A stretch of DNA of 64,000 nt, from positions 868,001 to 932,000 of the forward strand of contig JAWKRG010000004.1 of the NCBI GenBank assembly GCA_041389725.1, given 5' to 3'. This stretch comes from Polyangiaceae bacterium. Its GTDB lineage: Bacteria > Myxococcota_A > Polyangia > Polyangiales > Polyangiaceae. The notes beneath the pieces were generated by a model that had not been told where the DNA came from, did no database searches, and was given only the letters and a program-made list of their open reading frames with translations. A program made the translations under genes and the position numbers. Each line of letters begins with the position of its first letter. The stretch's first letter is position 1. This document shows positions 62,635 through 64,000 of the stretch, piece by piece.

Positions 62635-64000
62635 TGACGTGGCGTTCGCCATCAGCTCCGCTCCGTTGCTCGCGCTGGCTCGTCGGCGCGGCCGGCGCGG
62701 CGCCTGGCTGCTCGGCGTGTCGTGTTTCGGCTTGCTCTTCGGCGTGTTCTGGATGTTCTGGGGCGTGATCGTGTTTCTGACGGGCGTAGGTCTGGTCAAC
62801 GGCGTGATCGTCTTCTTGTTTGGTGGTGTTGGCCCGGCGCTGGGTGCCTCACTTTTGGCGTGGGCCGGCGTGAAGCGTCGCCATGACGCGGAAGCCCTCG
62901 AGCAACTCGCCCTGCTTTCGGAGACACGGACAGACGTGACGATACGCGAGACGGCACAGCTGTTGGCGGAGTCGGACAGCTACGCTTCCCGGCTGATGGA
63001 TCTCGCTGCAGCTGCAGGTGCAGTGCAGATGGTACAGGGAAGTGGCGCGCGGCCCGCGGTTCCCATCGGGCCAGACCGAAGCGCGTTGGTCGGATTCAGA
63101 GCAGCTCGCCGCAAGCGTGCCTTGCTGCTGGCCGTCGCATCGCTGTTCGTGCTCGGCTTCGCCACCCTGTGGCTGGTCGTCGGCACCGCAGGAATCGCCA
63201 CCGGTGAGTGGCTGGTAGGTCTGTTGTTGCTGATCCCCGGCGGGCTTTTCCCCCTCGCGGGATCGCTAGTGCTCGCGAGCCGCGCTCTCCGCAACTGGCG
63301 ACGTGCTGCGCGAGCCGGGAAGCTTGCTGCACTAGTCACGGCCTCGTCGGTGCGAAATCTGGAGGAGCTGGCGTCGAGACTCGGCGTCAGCGTTCCTGAC
63401 GCCCAGGCGATCGCCGTCGAAGCCATGCAGCTCGGGATCGTGCCGCACGAGGCACTGACGCGGCTGCTCTCGCCCGCGGTCGGTGGGACGTCGCCCGAAG
63501 CAGGCCACGTCACTCCAGCGCATTGGGTGGGGCGCATCATTGCCGGGAGCTGGCGCGTGGAAGCGCTCTTGGCTCAGGGCGGCATGGGCGCGGTCTATCG
63601 CGTGACGCGAATCCCGTCGGGCGAGGTCTACGCCCTCAAGCTGATGCTGCCCGAAGTCGCGGCCACGGTTGACGGCTTGGAGCGCTTCGAGCGCGAAGCA
63701 CTTGCCGCAGGCAAGCTCGGTCATCCGGGAATCGTGCGGGTGCACGAGTTCGGCCGCCTCGACGAGCGCACCGCGTACTTGGTGATGGACTTGCTGCAGG
63801 GGGAGACCCTAGAAGCGCGTCTGCAGCGCGTGGGCTCCTTGCCCTGGGCAGAGGCGCTCGGTGTGGCTCTGCAAGTGGGGGATGCGCTGGAAGCAGCTCA
63901 TCGAGCAGGCTTGCTGCATCGCGACTTGAAGCCCGCGAACGTGTTCTTGGCGTCGACGCAGGCAGGGGAACGCGCGGTGTTGCTCGACTTCGGCCTGGCG
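62627..64000 (+). CDS. transmembrane Ser/Thr protein kinase with duplicated membrane/HTH-like module (partial)
   Basis: Begins at GTG 62627 and runs off the window after residue 458. The N-terminal 280 residues are two copies, about 140 residues apart, of one module: two TM helices (about 26-80 and 165-217) then a helical HTH-like segment (about 95-135 and 235-275; VTIRETAQLLAESDSYASRL, NLEELASRLGVSVPDAQAI). From residue 304 a Hanks-type kinase follows: Gly loop LLAQGGMGAVYRV, catalytic Lys338, HRDLKPAN (Asp433) and the DFG start (Asp454). The C-terminal kinase lobe lies outside the window. It overlaps the STAND gene, so the two are probably cotranscribed. Confidence 0.9.
   Translation, partial: MRSDVAFAISSAPLLALARRRGRRGAWLLGVSCFGLLFGVFWMFWGVIVFLTGVGLVNGVIVFLFGGVGPALGASLLAWAGVKRRHDAEALEQLALLSETRTDVTIRETAQLLAESDSYASRLMDLAAAAGAVQMVQGSGARPAVPIGPDRSALVGFRAARRKRALLLAVASLFVLGFATLWLVVGTAGIATGEWLVGLLLLIPGGLFPLAGSLVLASRALRNWRRAARAGKLAALVTASSVRNLEELASRLGVSVPDAQAIAVEAMQLGIVPHEALTRLLSPAVGGTSPEAGHVTPAHWVGRIIAGSWRVEALLAQGGMGAVYRVTRIPSGEVYALKLMLPEVAATVDGLERFEREALAAGKLGHPGIVRVHEFGRLDERTAYLVMDLLQGETLEARLQRVGSLPWAEALGVALQVGDALEAAHRAGLLHRDLKPANVFLASTQAGERAVLLDFGLA

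Overview
The window reads as a high-GC chromosome segment of a myxobacterium (Myxococcota, most likely the Polyangia/Sorangium side). The reasons are the very strong GC bias at third codon positions, a C-terminal MYXO-CTERM sorting tail, many lipoproteins with Gly/Ser/Ala/Thr-rich linkers just after the lipobox, MopE-like Asp/Cys putative metal-binding motifs, DUF3160 and FG-GAP secreted proteins, and a transmembrane Ser/Thr kinase. No rRNA, tRNA, CRISPR array, IS element or phage gene was recognised. Start sites were chosen from ribosome binding sites, signal peptides and overlaps, and several long open frames were shortened accordingly.

Layout. 0.1-6.8 kb: a tripartite Cu/Ag-type RND efflux operon (TolC-like lipoprotein, CusB-like adaptor, CusA-like pump) behind a paired operator-like repeat. 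7.0-12.1 kb (minus): a surface amidase with FG-GAP repeats and a DUF4139 lipoprotein with an OmpA-like insert. 12.5-14.6 kb: a stand-alone EF-G of the second (FusA2-like) type. 14.7-17.6 kb (minus): an OPT-family transporter and an AraC-type regulator. 17.7-34.2 kb: mainly secreted proteins and lipoproteins of unknown role, plus a quinone-oxidoreductase-like enzyme, a signal-less BtuF-like binding protein, and a lipoprotein/ferritin-like pair. 34.4-39.3 kb: SDR, LysR regulator, an F420-reductase-like NAD(P) protein, a CDF transporter and a MATE exporter.

39.4-56.3 kb is the most distinctive block and looks like a glycan or glycoconjugate locus. A plus-strand, partly overlapping operon encodes a B12-binding radical SAM enzyme, a GT4 glycosyltransferase, a GH57-like protein, a PhyH-type dioxygenase and a class III aminotransferase. 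Then come two tandem paralogous giant membrane proteins on the minus strand. A second plus-strand operon encodes a CapK/PaaK-like adenylate-forming enzyme, a GH13 amylase-like enzyme, a flippase and a GT-A glycosyltransferase. Together these could build, modify, activate and export a decorated glycan; the product is unknown.

56.3-64 kb holds another Cys-rich lipoprotein, a striking array of hairpins between genes, several small hypothetical proteins, and a signalling pair at the right edge: a STAND-type ATPase with a C-terminal OmpR-type winged helix overlapping a Ser/Thr kinase whose N-terminal half is a duplicated membrane-plus-HTH-like module. The kinase is cut by the window end.

Non-coding structure is rich. 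There are at least two dispersed repeat families (a 27-bp identical repeat in two convergent gaps, and palindromes with arms like CACAGGAAGGTCGGAA), an intrinsic-terminator-like hairpin in the EF-G leader, one strong terminator at 20.56 kb, and an in-frame duplication of a gene's last 19 codons.
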